64,000 bases of DNA, taken from Holophagae bacterium (GTDB lineage Bacteria; Acidobacteriota; Holophagae; Acanthopleuribacterales; Acanthopleuribacteraceae). The stretch covers positions 248,001 to 312,000 of the forward strand of contig JAJCXM010000022.1 of NCBI GenBank assembly GCA_029263455.1, read 5' to 3'. The stretch's first letter is position 1. Every line of letters begins with the position of its first letter. Of this stretch, positions 9,798 through 18,379 are shown in pieces. Made by a program: the position numbers and the translations under genes. The notes beneath the pieces are model-generated. The model ran no database searches and was not told the DNA's origin. It worked only from the letters and a program-made list of their open reading frames with translations.

Positions 9798-9813
9798 TTG
9801 GCATTAGATTTGC
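9798..9813 (+). promoter_or_regulatory. Candidate sigma-54 (-24/-12) promoter upstream of DUF4126 gene
   Basis: The sequence TTGGCATTAGATTTGC has the invariant GG and GC dinucleotides separated by exactly ten bases and matches TGGCA-N5-TTGC well. The predicted start near 9825 leaves a very short leader containing the GGGAGGG ribosome binding site (9827-9833) of the gene at 9838. A single short match can occur by chance. Confidence 0.4.
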
Positions 9814-9837
9814 CTCCATGGAAAGTGGGAGGGACTA

Positions 9838-10410
9838 ATGGAGATTTTGTTGAGCATATGCCTAGGCACTGGGCTTGCGGCTGCATGCGGGTTTAGGGTG
9901 TTTGTGCCGTTATTGATGATGGGCATGGCTAGTTATACGGGACATATTCAACTTTCGGAGTCGTTTGTTTGGATGGGCAGCGTTCCTGCGTTAATTGTGT
10001 TTAGTGTGGCAACAGTCGTAGAGATCGCGGCCTATTACATCCCTTGGTTGGACAATTTAATGGACACCTTGGCGACACCGGCAGCCGTGATAGCTGGCAT
10101 TATTGTTACTGCCTCTTGTGTAACGGATGTGTCGCCGCTTTTGAAATGGACATTGGCCGTCGTTGCTGGAGGCGGCTCTGCAGGAGTGGTTCAGGTAGGC
10201 AGTAGTTTATTGAGGGCTGCATCCACCGCGACCACCGCAGGCGTGGCCAATCCTTTGGTTTCAACAGCCGAGGCAGGAGGAGCGATTAGTCTTTCGTTGA
10301 TTAGTGTCGCCGTGCCTTTTGTAGCCGCAGCCGCTGTTATTTTGGGCATTGCCTTTGTGGGGCTAATGTGGCGCAAAAGGCGCCTCAAGAAGCGCCAATT
10401 TGCCACCTAA
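9838..10410 (+). CDS. DUF4126 integral membrane protein
   Basis: The 190-residue protein has five or so hydrophobic segments rich in Gly, Ala and Val, with the N-terminal GLAAACGFRVFVPLLMMGMAS pattern typical of DUF4126 proteins and the central LDNLMDTLATPAAVIAGI segment. The C-terminus is a basic cytoplasmic tail (RKRRLKKRQ). Function of the family is unknown. It has a good Shine-Dalgarno (GGGAGGG, 5 bases before ATG) and converges on glyA with one base between the genes. Its last codons also encode a hairpin that looks like the terminator of the opposing glyA operon. Confidence 0.75.
   Translation: MEILLSICLGTGLAAACGFRVFVPLLMMGMASYTGHIQLSESFVWMGSVPALIVFSVATVVEIAAYYIPWLDNLMDTLATPAAVIAGIIVTASCVTDVSPLLKWTLAVVAGGGSAGVVQVGSSLLRAASTATTAGVANPLVSTAEAGGAISLSLISVAVPFVAAAAVILGIAFVGLMWRKRRLKKRQFAT
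10375..10396 (-). terminator. Rho-independent terminator of the traB-rpiB-glyA operon, inside the DUF4126 coding end
   Basis: Read on the minus strand, GGCGC, an 8-base loop and GCGCC are followed at once by TTTT. It lies 16 bases beyond the glyA stop and within the last codons of the convergent gene. The stem is only 5 G/C pairs and the T run is short. Confidence 0.45.
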
Positions 10411-10411
10411 C

Positions 10412-11650
10412 CTAACCGTAGATAGGAAATTTCGCGGTTAATTGTTCAACTTGAGTAAGGATGTTCTGCAATTCGGGGTCGTCTTTTTCAACCGAAATTG
10501 CTTGATCAATCCACTCGGTGATTTGGTCCATTTCGCTGAGACCCATGCCACGTGTGGTGACGGCAGGCGTGCCGACCCTAATTCCCGATGCAACCATGGG
10601 CTTATTCTGATCAAACGGAATGGTGTTCTTATTAACGGTGATGCCGACTTTGTCCAACCGTTTCTCAACCGTGCGGCCGGTTTTGCCTTTGACAAAAGTG
10701 TCCACCAGCATGAGGTGATTATCGGTCCCACCGGAGATAATGCGGAAGCCTCGTTTTTCAAATGAGGCAGCCAAGTATTTGGCGTTTTCGATTACTTTTA
10801 GTTGATAGGCCTTGAATTCAGGTTTCAAAGCTAGTCCAAATGCAATGGCTTTGGCTGCAATGATGTGCATCAAGGGTCCGCCTTGAACGCCAGGAAACAA
10901 GGCCCGGTCGATTGCGGCCGCGTATTGTTCTTTACAAAGGATGAAACCGCCCCTGGGTCCTCGCAAGGTCTTATGGGTCGTGCTTGTCACAACATCGGCA
11001 TGTGGGACAGGGCTTGGGTGCAGGCCAGCGGCCACCAACCCTGCGATGTGCGCCATATCGACCATCAACAAAGCACCTACCTCTTTGGCTATTGCGGCAA
11101 ATCTTTCAAAATCAATTGTTCGTGAGTATGCTGAGGCGCCAGCTATGATCATTTTAGGTCGATGCTTGCGCGCCTTTTCAGCCAAGGCATCGTAATTGAT
11201 AATCTCGCTGTCGCGTTCAACTTCGTAGGTGATGACATCAAAGGAAAGGCCAGAAAAATTGAGTGGGTGGCCGTGGGTGAGATGTCCACCGTGTGAAAGG
11301 TCCATGCCCATGATTTTGTCGCCATGATTCAGCAGCGCCAAATAAACGGCCATATTGGCCTGAGACCCGGAGTGGGCTTGTACGTTCGCGTGTTCGGCGC
11401 CATAGATCTGTTTGATGCGATCACGCGCCAATTCTTCGGCAACGTCGACAAATTGGCAACCGCCATAGTATCGTCGACCGGGATAGCCCTCAGCATATTT
11501 ATTAGTTAAAACGGAGCCGGCCGCATCCAGAACCTCGGCAGCTACAAAGTTTTCGGACGCAATGAGTTCGATATGCGATTCCTGACGCTTCAGTTCAAGA
11601 TTTAACGCATCACCTACTTCTGGGTCGATGGCTGAAATTCGTTCGTACAC
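10412..11650 (-). CDS. glyA: Serine hydroxymethyltransferase
   Basis: The 412-residue pyridoxal-phosphate enzyme interconverts serine and glycine with tetrahydrofolate and supplies one-carbon units. It begins with the family-typical sequence [27 protein letters not shown], and carries the [10 protein letters not shown] cofactor region and the lysine motif [15 protein letters not shown] that forms the Schiff base. Length is normal for bacteria. The start is GTG, preceded by AAGGAG six bases upstream inside the end of rpiB, one base after the rpiB stop. This rpiB-glyA order is common in bacteria. It is the last gene of the traB-rpiB-glyA operon. Confidence 0.97.
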   Translation of the reverse strand: MYERISAIDPEVGDALNLELKRQESHIELIASENFVAAEVLDAAGSVLTNKYAEGYPGRRYYGGCQFVDVAEELARDRIKQIYGAEHANVQAHSGSQANMAVYLALLNHGDKIMGMDLSHGGHLTHGHPLNFSGLSFDVITYEVERDSEIINYDALAEKARKHRPKMIIAGASAYSRTIDFERFAAIAKEVGALLMVDMAHIAGLVAAGLHPSPVPHADVVTSTTHKTLRGPRGGFILCKEQYAAAIDRALFPGVQGGPLMHIIAAKAIAFGLALKPEFKAYQLKVIENAKYLAASFEKRGFRIISGGTDNHLMLVDTFVKGKTGRTVEKRLDKVGITVNKNTIPFDQNKPMVASGIRVGTPAVTTRGMGLSEMDQITEWIDQAISVEKDDPELQNILTQVEQLTAKFPIYG

Positions 11651-11651
11651 G

Positions 11652-12095
11652 TTAAGCTCCTTGTTCTAATGCATGAATTTTTTCGACTCGACGCCCGTGT
11701 CGACCGCCTTCAAAAGGTGTTTGAAGAAATCGTTTGGTAATGGCGAGTGCAATGTCCCGCCCAATCACTCTGGCGCCGATGCAAAGCACATTGGCATCGT
11801 TATGGGCGCGCGCCATCTGGGCCGTAAATTCATTATGGCAAAGAGCGGCTCGAACGCCCGCGACTTTATTGGCGGCAATCGACATGCCGATTCCTGTCCC
11901 ACAGATGAGAATACCCAGATCGGCTGATCCGTCGTGTACCCGTTGTGCCACCTTCTTGGCAAAGTCGGGGTAGTCAACCGAGTTCGCGTTGTCTGTTCCA
12001 CAGTCGTCTACTTGGTTTCCTCCTGCGATCAAGATTTCCTTAATCATATCTTTTAATTCGAATGCGGCGTGATCGCATGCTAATGCGAGTTTCAT
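11652..12095 (-). CDS. rpiB: Ribose-5-phosphate isomerase B
   Basis: This 147-residue protein is a full-length RpiB/LacAB-family isomerase of the non-oxidative pentose phosphate pathway. It shows [10 protein letters not shown] at the N-terminus, [10 protein letters not shown], the [17 protein letters not shown] phosphate-binding loop with the catalytic cysteine, and [16 protein letters not shown] strong ribosome binding site (GAGGAGG) precedes the ATG. It starts 10 bases after the TraB-family gene and is followed after one base by glyA, so the three are one operon. Confidence 0.96.
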   Translation of the reverse strand: MKLALACDHAAFELKDMIKEILIAGGNQVDDCGTDNANSVDYPDFAKKVAQRVHDGSADLGILICGTGIGMSIAANKVAGVRAALCHNEFTAQMARAHNDANVLCIGARVIGRDIALAITKRFLQTPFEGGRHGRRVEKIHALEQGA

Positions 12096-12105
12096 AGAGA
12101 CCTCC

Positions 12106-13317
12106 TCATGAACCTTGAGCCCAAATATTCATAACCCAAGATAACCCGACAATGGCACCTAAAGCCGAACCAAGAGTCGAAAAGAGTGTAACAAGTAGGA
12201 CTCGGGTGAACGGATTACGATAAAAACCCTTAATCGTGCGAATGTCGTCATGCAGATTTTCCAGATCCTCAACCGTAGGCTTTCTCAGCCAGGCCTCAAC
12301 GAGACCCACTACCATTCCGGCACCCAATGTTGGATTGAGCGAGGTGATAGGAGAAGCGACAAAGGCGGTCACCACGGACAAGAATCGTCCTCCAGCAACA
12401 ATCGTTAATAAGCCGGCCATAATTGAATTCGGCAGTACCCAAGCGGTTAACATGTTCGAAAATGATTCGCCTTGGTGATCACGCCATCCAAAATAGAATG
12501 CCGAAAAGATAAGCGCGGGAATGATCCACTTTAGTAAGCCCACCCATTTCTTTTTTGGAGGTATTTGTTCAATTAAAGAACGATCAACAGGCGTTCCAAA
12601 GTGAGAAAGCATGCCTTGTACATGGCCAGCACCCACGATGGCGACGACGACGTTGCCCTCGGCTTCTTGGATATTCGACATCAAATATTGATCGCGCTCA
12701 TCAATCAAAGGACCTTTGATTTCAGGTAATTTCTCCGCGAATTCTGTCATCATGGCGGATAACTGGTCTTTATCTTTGAGACTTTCCAAATCCTCTTCAC
12801 TCAACTCGGTATCCGACCACACGGAGTCAATAAGACCCGACATGACCACGATCCTCTTCCACCAAGGCACATTTGCCCACGAACGTTTAAGTGTTATCTG
12901 AACATCTCGATCGGCGAGGACCAGTTTCGCGCCTGTCTCGGTGGCGGCCTCAACAGCGGCCTTCAGTTCAGCGCCAGGTTTTATGCCGAATTGGTCGCCG
13001 AGTTTACGCTGAAATGAAGCCAAAGCGAGATTCGCCATCAGCAGAAGGGTTTTGCCTTGCTTAATGACGTCAAAAATATTGAGTTTCTTCCAGCGCGTGT
13101 CGTCAACCATGGATTGGTATCGTGTTTCGCACAACTCGACACAGACCGTGTCTGGCTTCAATGAGTGAATGAGTTGTTCAACTTCTTCAACACTGCGTTT
13201 AGAAACGTGAGCCGTCCCTAAGATGTAAATCTTCTTTGCGCCTTGTTCTAATATTTCAAGTACTTTATAGGCACTTCGATCGAAGTTGTCTGTAACAGTC
13301 TGAGGTGTGTTATTCAT
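12106..13317 (-). CDS. TraB/PrgY-family membrane protein
   Basis: The 403-residue protein has a soluble N-terminal TraB domain with the conserved ILGTAHVSKRSVEEVE motif, the glutamate-rich VCVELCETRY segment and VVAIVGAGHVQGM, followed by about four C-terminal membrane segments including SLNPTLGAGMVVGLVEAWLRKP. In Enterococcus, PrgY/TraB limits pheromone activity, probably as a peptidase of the same fold as Tiki and EreA; the role in other bacteria is unknown. It heads the operon with rpiB and glyA. A -10-like hexamer sits only 9 bases upstream of its ATG, so its transcript may be almost leaderless. Confidence 0.85.
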   Translation of the reverse strand: MNNTPQTVTDNFDRSAYKVLEILEQGAKKIYILGTAHVSKRSVEEVEQLIHSLKPDTVCVELCETRYQSMVDDTRWKKLNIFDVIKQGKTLLLMANLALASFQRKLGDQFGIKPGAELKAAVEAATETGAKLVLADRDVQITLKRSWANVPWWKRIVVMSGLIDSVWSDTELSEEDLESLKDKDQLSAMMTEFAEKLPEIKGPLIDERDQYLMSNIQEAEGNVVVAIVGAGHVQGMLSHFGTPVDRSLIEQIPPKKKWVGLLKWIIPALIFSAFYFGWRDHQGESFSNMLTAWVLPNSIMAGLLTIVAGGRFLSVVTAFVASPITSLNPTLGAGMVVGLVEAWLRKPTVEDLENLHDDIRTIKGFYRNPFTRVLLVTLFSTLGSALGAIVGLSWVMNIWAQGS

Positions 13318-13326
13318 GAACCCGCT

Positions 13327-13355
13327 ATTCTAGCGATCGTTACCGAGCATGGCTA
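13327..13355 (-). promoter_or_regulatory. Promoter of the traB-rpiB-glyA operon, possibly leaderless
   Basis: On the minus strand TAGCCA (13355-13350), a 17-base spacer and TAGAAT (13332-13327) match sigma-70 elements at 4/6 and 5/6 positions. The -10 ends 9 bases before the ATG at 13317, placing the transcription start about 3 bases before the codon. Confidence 0.5.
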
Positions 13356-13360
13356 GTTGC

Positions 13361-14206
13361 TTATTGAGATGAGGGGAGCTTTCCGTACCAAACTTGCGTG
13401 ACCTCACTATCGACAATACGGAAACTGGTTGGGTAGCGATGAGCGTAATAATTGATTAAGCTCGCTTTGGCTGGGATACAGGGATATCCAGCAATTTCGC
13501 CTTGTATGGCGCCTCGTGCATCTAGAAGAATGATTTCCGATGTAGGTAGCGCGATCTGGATACGCTGCAGTTCTTGCTGGCCTGGAGGTGATTCCATAAT
13601 GACGACTAACAAGTCCCGGTCGGCCGTATTTGATTGCTCAGTCAGCGCGGGTAGCGATGTCATTTTGAAACCAGGCTTCAGTCGAAGAATAAGTGGATCA
13701 AAGAGTGTCGTTTTTGCGCCGACGAGGGTTACCGACAACAGCAAGACAAATGTGAATATGAACGCGCGTTTGAGCGAATGAGTCATGGCTGGGACCGGCC
13801 ATTTCTCTACCCAAGCCAAGGCCAAAAACATCAAAGCGTCGAAAGCAGCATTGACCGTTGGACTGATGGTTATCAGTGGACCAAAACAGCCGCACGGTTT
13901 GCCGTAACCATAGAGGCCTAAGAAGCCCAAATAACCAATGAATATGACCAAGAGAATTTGGCTCATGTGCCGTGCTATCTTCAAATTGAAGCCCGAAACC
14001 AACATGGACCCAAGCAACAATTCCAGCCAAAACAATAAGGCAGCCAGCGGCGCTGCATAGTCGCCCAACGGCAAGCCGAGGGTTTCAAGGTGGCCGGAGA
14101 AGCCCTTTAAATGCCAGCCCTTAATCAATCCAGAAATCACAAAAACGATGCCGACAGATCCGTGCACAATACGACTAATTAATCGCTTCTGTTGATAGGG
14201 CGTCAT
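13361..14206 (-). CDS. MauE/DoxX-like membrane protein
   Basis: The N-terminal half has four membrane segments and matches the MauE/DoxX group: a GIVFVISGLIKGWHLKGF start and the characteristic cysteine motif KPCGCFG near residue 108. MauE is needed for maturation of methylamine dehydrogenase, and relatives are thought to pass electrons to periplasmic disulfide partners. The C-terminal 110 residues follow another membrane helix and look extracytoplasmic, without a thioredoxin CXXC. I take the ATG at 14206, which overlaps the upstream stop as ATGA; an ATG three codons earlier is equally in frame. It is the third gene of a wecA-like / ATL / MauE-like unit. Confidence 0.7.
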   Translation of the reverse strand: MTPYQQKRLISRIVHGSVGIVFVISGLIKGWHLKGFSGHLETLGLPLGDYAAPLAALLFWLELLLGSMLVSGFNLKIARHMSQILLVIFIGYLGFLGLYGYGKPCGCFGPLITISPTVNAAFDALMFLALAWVEKWPVPAMTHSLKRAFIFTFVLLLSVTLVGAKTTLFDPLILRLKPGFKMTSLPALTEQSNTADRDLLVVIMESPPGQQELQRIQIALPTSEIILLDARGAIQGEIAGYPCIPAKASLINYYAHRYPTSFRIVDSEVTQVWYGKLPSSQ

Positions 14207-14544
14207 GGTTGCCATCTAAAAATTTTCAAGTTAATACGGTCCCGATCATTAAAAATAACACCTTCCGACTCTAGTCTCGCGCGTTGAATCATGGCTTGCT
14301 CCGTGCCCGCATCAAAGACGCTACGCCCTTGTGATCCAACAACGCGGTGCCAAGGGACATCAACGTCCTTGGGCGTGAGCCGAAGAGCGCGCCCGACATG
14401 GCGTGCATGTCGGGGATGGCCAAGCAATGCTGCGATTTGGCCGTAGGTCGCTACTTTACCTTGAGGTATCAGTTTCACCAACAGCCAAACTGATTGCAAC
14501 CAATCGTCTGCTGGGTGTGAGGTGGATGAGCCGGAGGAAACCAC
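14203..14544 (-). CDS. Alkyltransferase-like (ATL) DNA-binding protein
   Basis: This 113-residue protein is the C-terminal DNA-binding fold of O6-alkylguanine-DNA methyltransferases: IPQGKVATYGQIAALLG, the arginine-finger region HARHVGRALR, then PWHRVVGSQG. In active methyltransferases the motif is PCHRV, with cysteine accepting the alkyl group. Here tryptophan replaces that cysteine, as in ATL proteins, which bind O6-alkylguanine and hand the lesion to nucleotide excision repair without catalysis. The start is a GTG four bases after the wecA-like stop. The protein is likely co-transcribed with its envelope-related neighbours by chance of packing rather than by function. Confidence 0.88.
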   Translation of the reverse strand: MVSSGSSTSHPADDWLQSVWLLVKLIPQGKVATYGQIAALLGHPRHARHVGRALRLTPKDVDVPWHRVVGSQGRSVFDAGTEQAMIQRARLESEGVIFNDRDRINLKIFRWQP

Positions 14545-14548
14545 GTGT

Positions 14549-16189
14549 CTATATGATAATCCCGAAAAATACGAATAAAATGCCCGTCGTGATCACGGCA
14601 ATGGCTGGACGTCTCCCTCGTACCCTGGCTAACAAAATGATCTTGAAGGCTAAGAACAAAAATAATGAACGCAAAATGACGCGTACTAACCCGAACTCGG
14701 CCTGGATCTCTTTGGGTACGAAAGCCATGGAAACCAACATTAAGAAGATGAAGAATTCCAACGGGGTCGTTAGGACTAGTTCCTTGCTTTTCCTGAAAAT
14801 CACCTTGCCGAATACGCCGAGTACCAATGTCCAGAAAACGAGGGTCTCTATTTGTTGGAACGGCAATCCAAAAAAGACATGCTGGTTGCGCAACAAATGT
14901 TCGGTCACAACAACGACCATGGTTGCTAGGAAGAAGAGTGTGAAAATAAGAAAACTTTCACCGTTTTCACCACGCGTGATCAACAGATAAAGAACGAGCA
15001 GAATGGTAAATGAAGAGATCAAGAGCAAGTTGGCGGGGACCCAAGGCAATCCCAACGAAAATGCCAAGACATAAATCAAGGCGCCAAGCTGAATAAGACG
15101 TAAGGCTACATTGGCGAGAAAGTTTTGAAACTTGAATGGAAACAAGTGATCCATAACGTCCGAAAGTTTGCGGGTCCATTTGCTCAAATCGATCAAACCC
15201 GTAATCTGACTTAACATCAAAACAATGGTCAAAACAAGGATGGGCACCAGAAAAAACTTGAGTCTACTTGAGTTGGCCAATGCGACCGTACATAGACTCA
15301 AGACGGCGGAAATGAAATAGATGGCAGATACGGTTTCAGCGTGATTCATGCCGTAATTCAACAGTCGATGGTGAAAATGCATTTTGTCGGCGCTGAACGG
15401 GCTTCTGCCCTCCTTAAGGCGACGGATAATGGCCCACAGCGTATCTGTAATGGGCACGAGCAATACGAGAACGGGCGTGATCAGAGTCATGGCGGTCAAT
15501 GATTTGAAATTCCCTGCAAGTGAAAGCGTGCCTAAGCTGAAGCCCAGGAATAGGGAACCGGTGTCGCCCATGAAAATCTCGGCCGGGTGGGTGTTGTATT
15601 TTAAGAACCCAAGGACACTTCCAATCAAGGCCAAACAAACGGCAAAAAGAGCCATGTCATTGCGTTGATAGGCGAGAAATCCGAAGCTGGCAAACGCGAT
15701 AAGTGAAATACCGCTTGCGAGGCCATCCAATCCGTCACTTAGGTTGATGGCATTGGTGATGCCGACGATCCATACTAGGGTCAAGGGAACGGACAACATG
15801 CCTAAATCAAATTGCGAACCTAACACGCCGCCCAAGAAATCGATATTGATGTCACTGATCATGATGGCTGAAAGCGCTGCTACCGCTTGACCCAATAGTT
15901 TCAAACGCGGTTGTAATCCCATGGTGTCATCAATGAGGCCGACCACTACAATGATGACCATGCCGACGAAAATACCCTTGAATTTCGAGAATTCGGAAAA
16001 ATAGATCGCAAAGGTAACTAGTACCCCAAAGAATATGGCCAGACCGCCCATGCGCGGGACAACTTCAGTGTGGACCTTGCGCTCATTAGGTTCGTCAAGC
16101 ACGCCCGTTACTTGGGCAAGCTGTTTGACGGGTGGCACCAGTAATAGCGTGGTGACAAGTGCGGTTGTGAAAATCAGGAAATAATCCAC
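14549..16189 (-). CDS. WecA/TagO-type polyprenyl-phosphate glycosyl-1-phosphate transferase with C-terminal membrane extension
   Basis: The first 330 residues carry all hallmarks of the MraY/WecA family: RKVHTEVVPRMGG, the aspartate pair LIDDTMGL, NAINLSDGLDGLASG, FMGDTGSLFLG and the histidine motif HFHHRLL. Such enzymes move a sugar-1-phosphate onto undecaprenyl phosphate to start O-antigen, teichoic acid or exopolysaccharide synthesis. About 200 further residues add some seven hydrophobic segments not present in WecA (about 350 residues). I place the start at GTG 16189, directly after GGAGGAG, because the 15 residues from an ATG at 16234 look unlike a membrane N-terminus. It lies next to the glycosyltransferase cluster. 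Confidence 0.88.
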   Translation of the reverse strand: MDYFLIFTTALVTTLLLVPPVKQLAQVTGVLDEPNERKVHTEVVPRMGGLAIFFGVLVTFAIYFSEFSKFKGIFVGMVIIVVVGLIDDTMGLQPRLKLLGQAVAALSAIMISDINIDFLGGVLGSQFDLGMLSVPLTLVWIVGITNAINLSDGLDGLASGISLIAFASFGFLAYQRNDMALFAVCLALIGSVLGFLKYNTHPAEIFMGDTGSLFLGFSLGTLSLAGNFKSLTAMTLITPVLVLLVPITDTLWAIIRRLKEGRSPFSADKMHFHHRLLNYGMNHAETVSAIYFISAVLSLCTVALANSSRLKFFLVPILVLTIVLMLSQITGLIDLSKWTRKLSDVMDHLFPFKFQNFLANVALRLIQLGALIYVLAFSLGLPWVPANLLLISSFTILLVLYLLITRGENGESFLIFTLFFLATMVVVVTEHLLRNQHVFFGLPFQQIETLVFWTLVLGVFGKVIFRKSKELVLTTPLEFFIFLMLVSMAFVPKEIQAEFGLVRVILRSLFLFLAFKIILLARVRGRRPAIAVITTGILFVFFGIII

Positions 16190-16284
16190 AACTCCTCCAG
16201 GGTTGCCAAGGCCACCGCGTTCGAGCCTGTCCATAAATCAGGTCCAAAACTATCAGTGTCTAATGTGAAATAGACCGGTGCCGT

Positions 16285-16290
16285 ATTATA
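16285..16290 (-). promoter_or_regulatory. -10 element (TATAAT) upstream of the wecA-like gene
   Basis: A perfect TATAAT on the minus strand lies in the 157-base gap between the GT4 gene and the wecA-like gene, about 100 bases before the chosen start. No convincing -35 is present at 16-18 bases. It suggests the wecA-like gene has its own promoter apart from the upstream glycosyltransferase genes. Confidence 0.4.
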
Positions 16291-16391
16291 CAGAAAATTC
16301 GGAAAAATTGGGGATTGATAAGGCATCTAGGGCCATCCAGCGCAAACGATTAATAACTTAATAGCCTGGGACGAAGCAATATCGAAGCCAA

Positions 16392-17423
16392 CTAGTCATT
16401 ATTGAGGTCGAGCGCTGCCATGAGCTTTGAAGTCTGGCTTGAGATGGTTGCGTTTGCTTCTACCCAAGTTCGGGCGCGTTTTCCCATCTCAATACGCAGC
16501 TCTGGATTGCTCAACAATTCAAAGAGCTGTTCAACCCAATCATCATGAGTCGAAGCCAGACGACCGCCCTCTGATAATCGAACGTACGGTACATTGACGC
16601 CAACAGGGCTTGCGACTGCTGGAATGCCACAGGCGAAATACTGGATCAGCTTCAGGCCACACTTCCCACGAGACCATGGATCGTCGCGCAAGGGCATTAT
16701 GCCAATGCCAAACTGGCTTAGTTCGTCGATTTCCCCGGCCAGCGACCAGGGCCTACTTGACACATTGAGGCCTTCGTATTGCCACTGGGCTCCGACAATT
16801 CGCAACTCAAAGTCAATTCGTTTACGCAATATGAGCAACGCTGGCGCCAGTTCTTGCAAGTAGAAGAGTGTATTGGGTGTTCCGATCCAACCAATGATTT
16901 GGCGGTCACCAGAAACGTGCACTTCTCGGTACCTATCCCAATCTATGGTGGTAGGAATGATGGAAACACGAGGGTTGAATGCTTCGACAAATTGAGCCAA
17001 ATATTGGTTCCCGACAACGATAGCGGATGCATCTTTAAGTGTAATTTCAAACTTAATTTGTCGTTCTGTTGGGTAGCGGTGCCAAATTGCATCATCAAAA
17101 TCATAGAAGCGTTTCTTGGGAAGAAAGCGAATGAGCAAGCGCTCAAACCAGGGTGGGCTGTAAGGAATGAGTTCGCCCTCGATCCAGACCATCTCAAATT
17201 TGGAAGCGACCAGACAAGTCCATATTCGCCGACATGTTCTCAAGAATAGGTAAAAGTGGCCCGTGCGTTTGCCCGCAAATAATTGGGCTACGTATTGGTT
17301 AGTAAAAAGGGGAGCGACTTCGACTTGGTGTCCGCCTCGTTGAAATTCAGGCAGATACTGGAGGAACCGATAACGGGAACTTGGGCCTTTATGCCCGTAT
17401 TTGGTCAACCATAAGATTCTCAT
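16392..17423 (-). CDS. Glycosyltransferase, GT4-like (GT-B fold)
   Basis: The 343-residue protein begins MRILWLTKYGHKGPSSRYR and ends with a GT-B C-terminal half: IIGWIGTPNTLFYLQEL, then LSQFGIGIMPLRDDPWSRGKCGLKLIQYFACGIPAVASPVG, which contains the nucleotide-sugar binding segment in which a glutamate-like position is replaced by KCGLK. It should add a sugar to a lipid-linked saccharide at the cytoplasmic membrane face. It overlaps the upstream GT2 gene by ATGA and is the last gene of the GT39-flippase-GT2-GT4 run. Donor and acceptor cannot be predicted. Confidence 0.85.
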   Translation of the reverse strand: MRILWLTKYGHKGPSSRYRFLQYLPEFQRGGHQVEVAPLFTNQYVAQLFAGKRTGHFYLFLRTCRRIWTCLVASKFEMVWIEGELIPYSPPWFERLLIRFLPKKRFYDFDDAIWHRYPTERQIKFEITLKDASAIVVGNQYLAQFVEAFNPRVSIIPTTIDWDRYREVHVSGDRQIIGWIGTPNTLFYLQELAPALLILRKRIDFELRIVGAQWQYEGLNVSSRPWSLAGEIDELSQFGIGIMPLRDDPWSRGKCGLKLIQYFACGIPAVASPVGVNVPYVRLSEGGRLASTHDDWVEQLFELLSNPELRIEMGKRARTWVEANATISSQTSKLMAALDLNND

Positions 17424-18346
17424 GAGTCAGCTCGCCTGAATGTCAATAAGTCCCATGAAGCGAGCAGGTATGCTTTCAGAACAGCCAGCGGTTTTCGATT
17501 TGTGAATAGGGCATGAATGGCGTGTGTCACCGTATCAAGAGACACAATCAGCAAGAGGGGTAACCACGTCCAGCTACCGACATTTTTGCGGAAATAGTGA
17601 CGCATGGATCGCACCGTGCGGCGGATTGTAAGTGTCTTAACCTGATTTGATGATCCGCCCCCTTCGTGCCAAATGGACGCCTGTGCCTCAAAGAAGACCC
17701 GCCAGCCAGCCTTTTTGCAGCGCCAACAGAAATCGACTTCCTCGTAATACATAAAAAAATCTGTATCAAGGAAACCAACTTCCTCGCAGGCCTCGCGTCG
17801 TATGACAAATAATGAACCCATAACCTGGTCCACATCTCTTGAGCTTTTGTGGTCGAAGTCACCCATCAGGTAAGCGTTCCAGAAACGGCTCCTGGGAAGC
17901 AGTCGATTGATGCCACTGGCTTGAATGAATTGACTGCCTAAGGATGGAAATCGTCGGCAACTCGGCTGCACTGCTCCATCAGGCCCCACGATTTGACAGC
18001 CCAGCACAGCAATGTCGGTTTCGGTGTCCATGCGCTTTTGAATACAGTCGATAGCGCCTTCGTGTAAATGAACATCGCTATTGACGAGAACGTGGTACCG
18101 ACCGCGACTCAGATTTATCAGCTGGGCGTGGGCTTTTGCGAAGCCCAAGTTAATTTGGTTGGCGACCACTTTGATATCGGGAAAACAGCTGGCAAGCATT
18201 TCCTGCGATCCATCTTGGCTAGCGTTATCGGTAACGAAGATTTCATGGGGAACATGGGCGGCATGAACACGAATAGAATTGATGCATGAACGCAAGAGTT
18301 CTCGCGTGTTCCAATTGACTATGGCGAATGTGAAGATGGGTTGCAT
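17420..18346 (-). CDS. Glycosyltransferase family 2, rhamnosyltransferase-like
   Basis: The 309-residue protein starts FTFAIVNWNTRELLRSCINSI, has the VTDNASQDGS nucleotide-binding loop and VNSDVHLHEGAI at the DXD region, then CQIVGPDGAVQPSCRRFPS and YYEEVDFCWRCKKAGW, a pattern typical of WbbL-like rhamnosyltransferases. It ends in a weakly hydrophobic segment that may touch the membrane. I choose the ATG at 18346; a GTG three codons upstream is also in frame. It follows the flippase gene after 33 bases and overlaps the GT4 gene. Together they should build and export a polysaccharide repeat unit. Confidence 0.88.
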   Translation of the reverse strand: MQPIFTFAIVNWNTRELLRSCINSIRVHAAHVPHEIFVTDNASQDGSQEMLASCFPDIKVVANQINLGFAKAHAQLINLSRGRYHVLVNSDVHLHEGAIDCIQKRMDTETDIAVLGCQIVGPDGAVQPSCRRFPSLGSQFIQASGINRLLPRSRFWNAYLMGDFDHKSSRDVDQVMGSLFVIRREACEEVGFLDTDFFMYYEEVDFCWRCKKAGWRVFFEAQASIWHEGGGSSNQVKTLTIRRTVRSMRHYFRKNVGSWTWLPLLLIVSLDTVTHAIHALFTNRKPLAVLKAYLLASWDLLTFRRADS

Positions 18347-18379
18347 GGGTGTCACTCAACAAAATTGGCGTTGACGCCG

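Noticed and set aside
13361-14206. Thioredoxin-like domain at the C-terminus of the MauE-like protein
   Set aside because: The C-terminal region has one cysteine only (GYPCIPAKAS) and no CXXC, so a redox thioredoxin is not supported.
14403-14990. A 195-codon plus-strand frame
   Set aside because: It lies opposite the ATL gene and the membrane C-terminus of the wecA-like gene; strand bias and lack of motifs mark it as a shadow.
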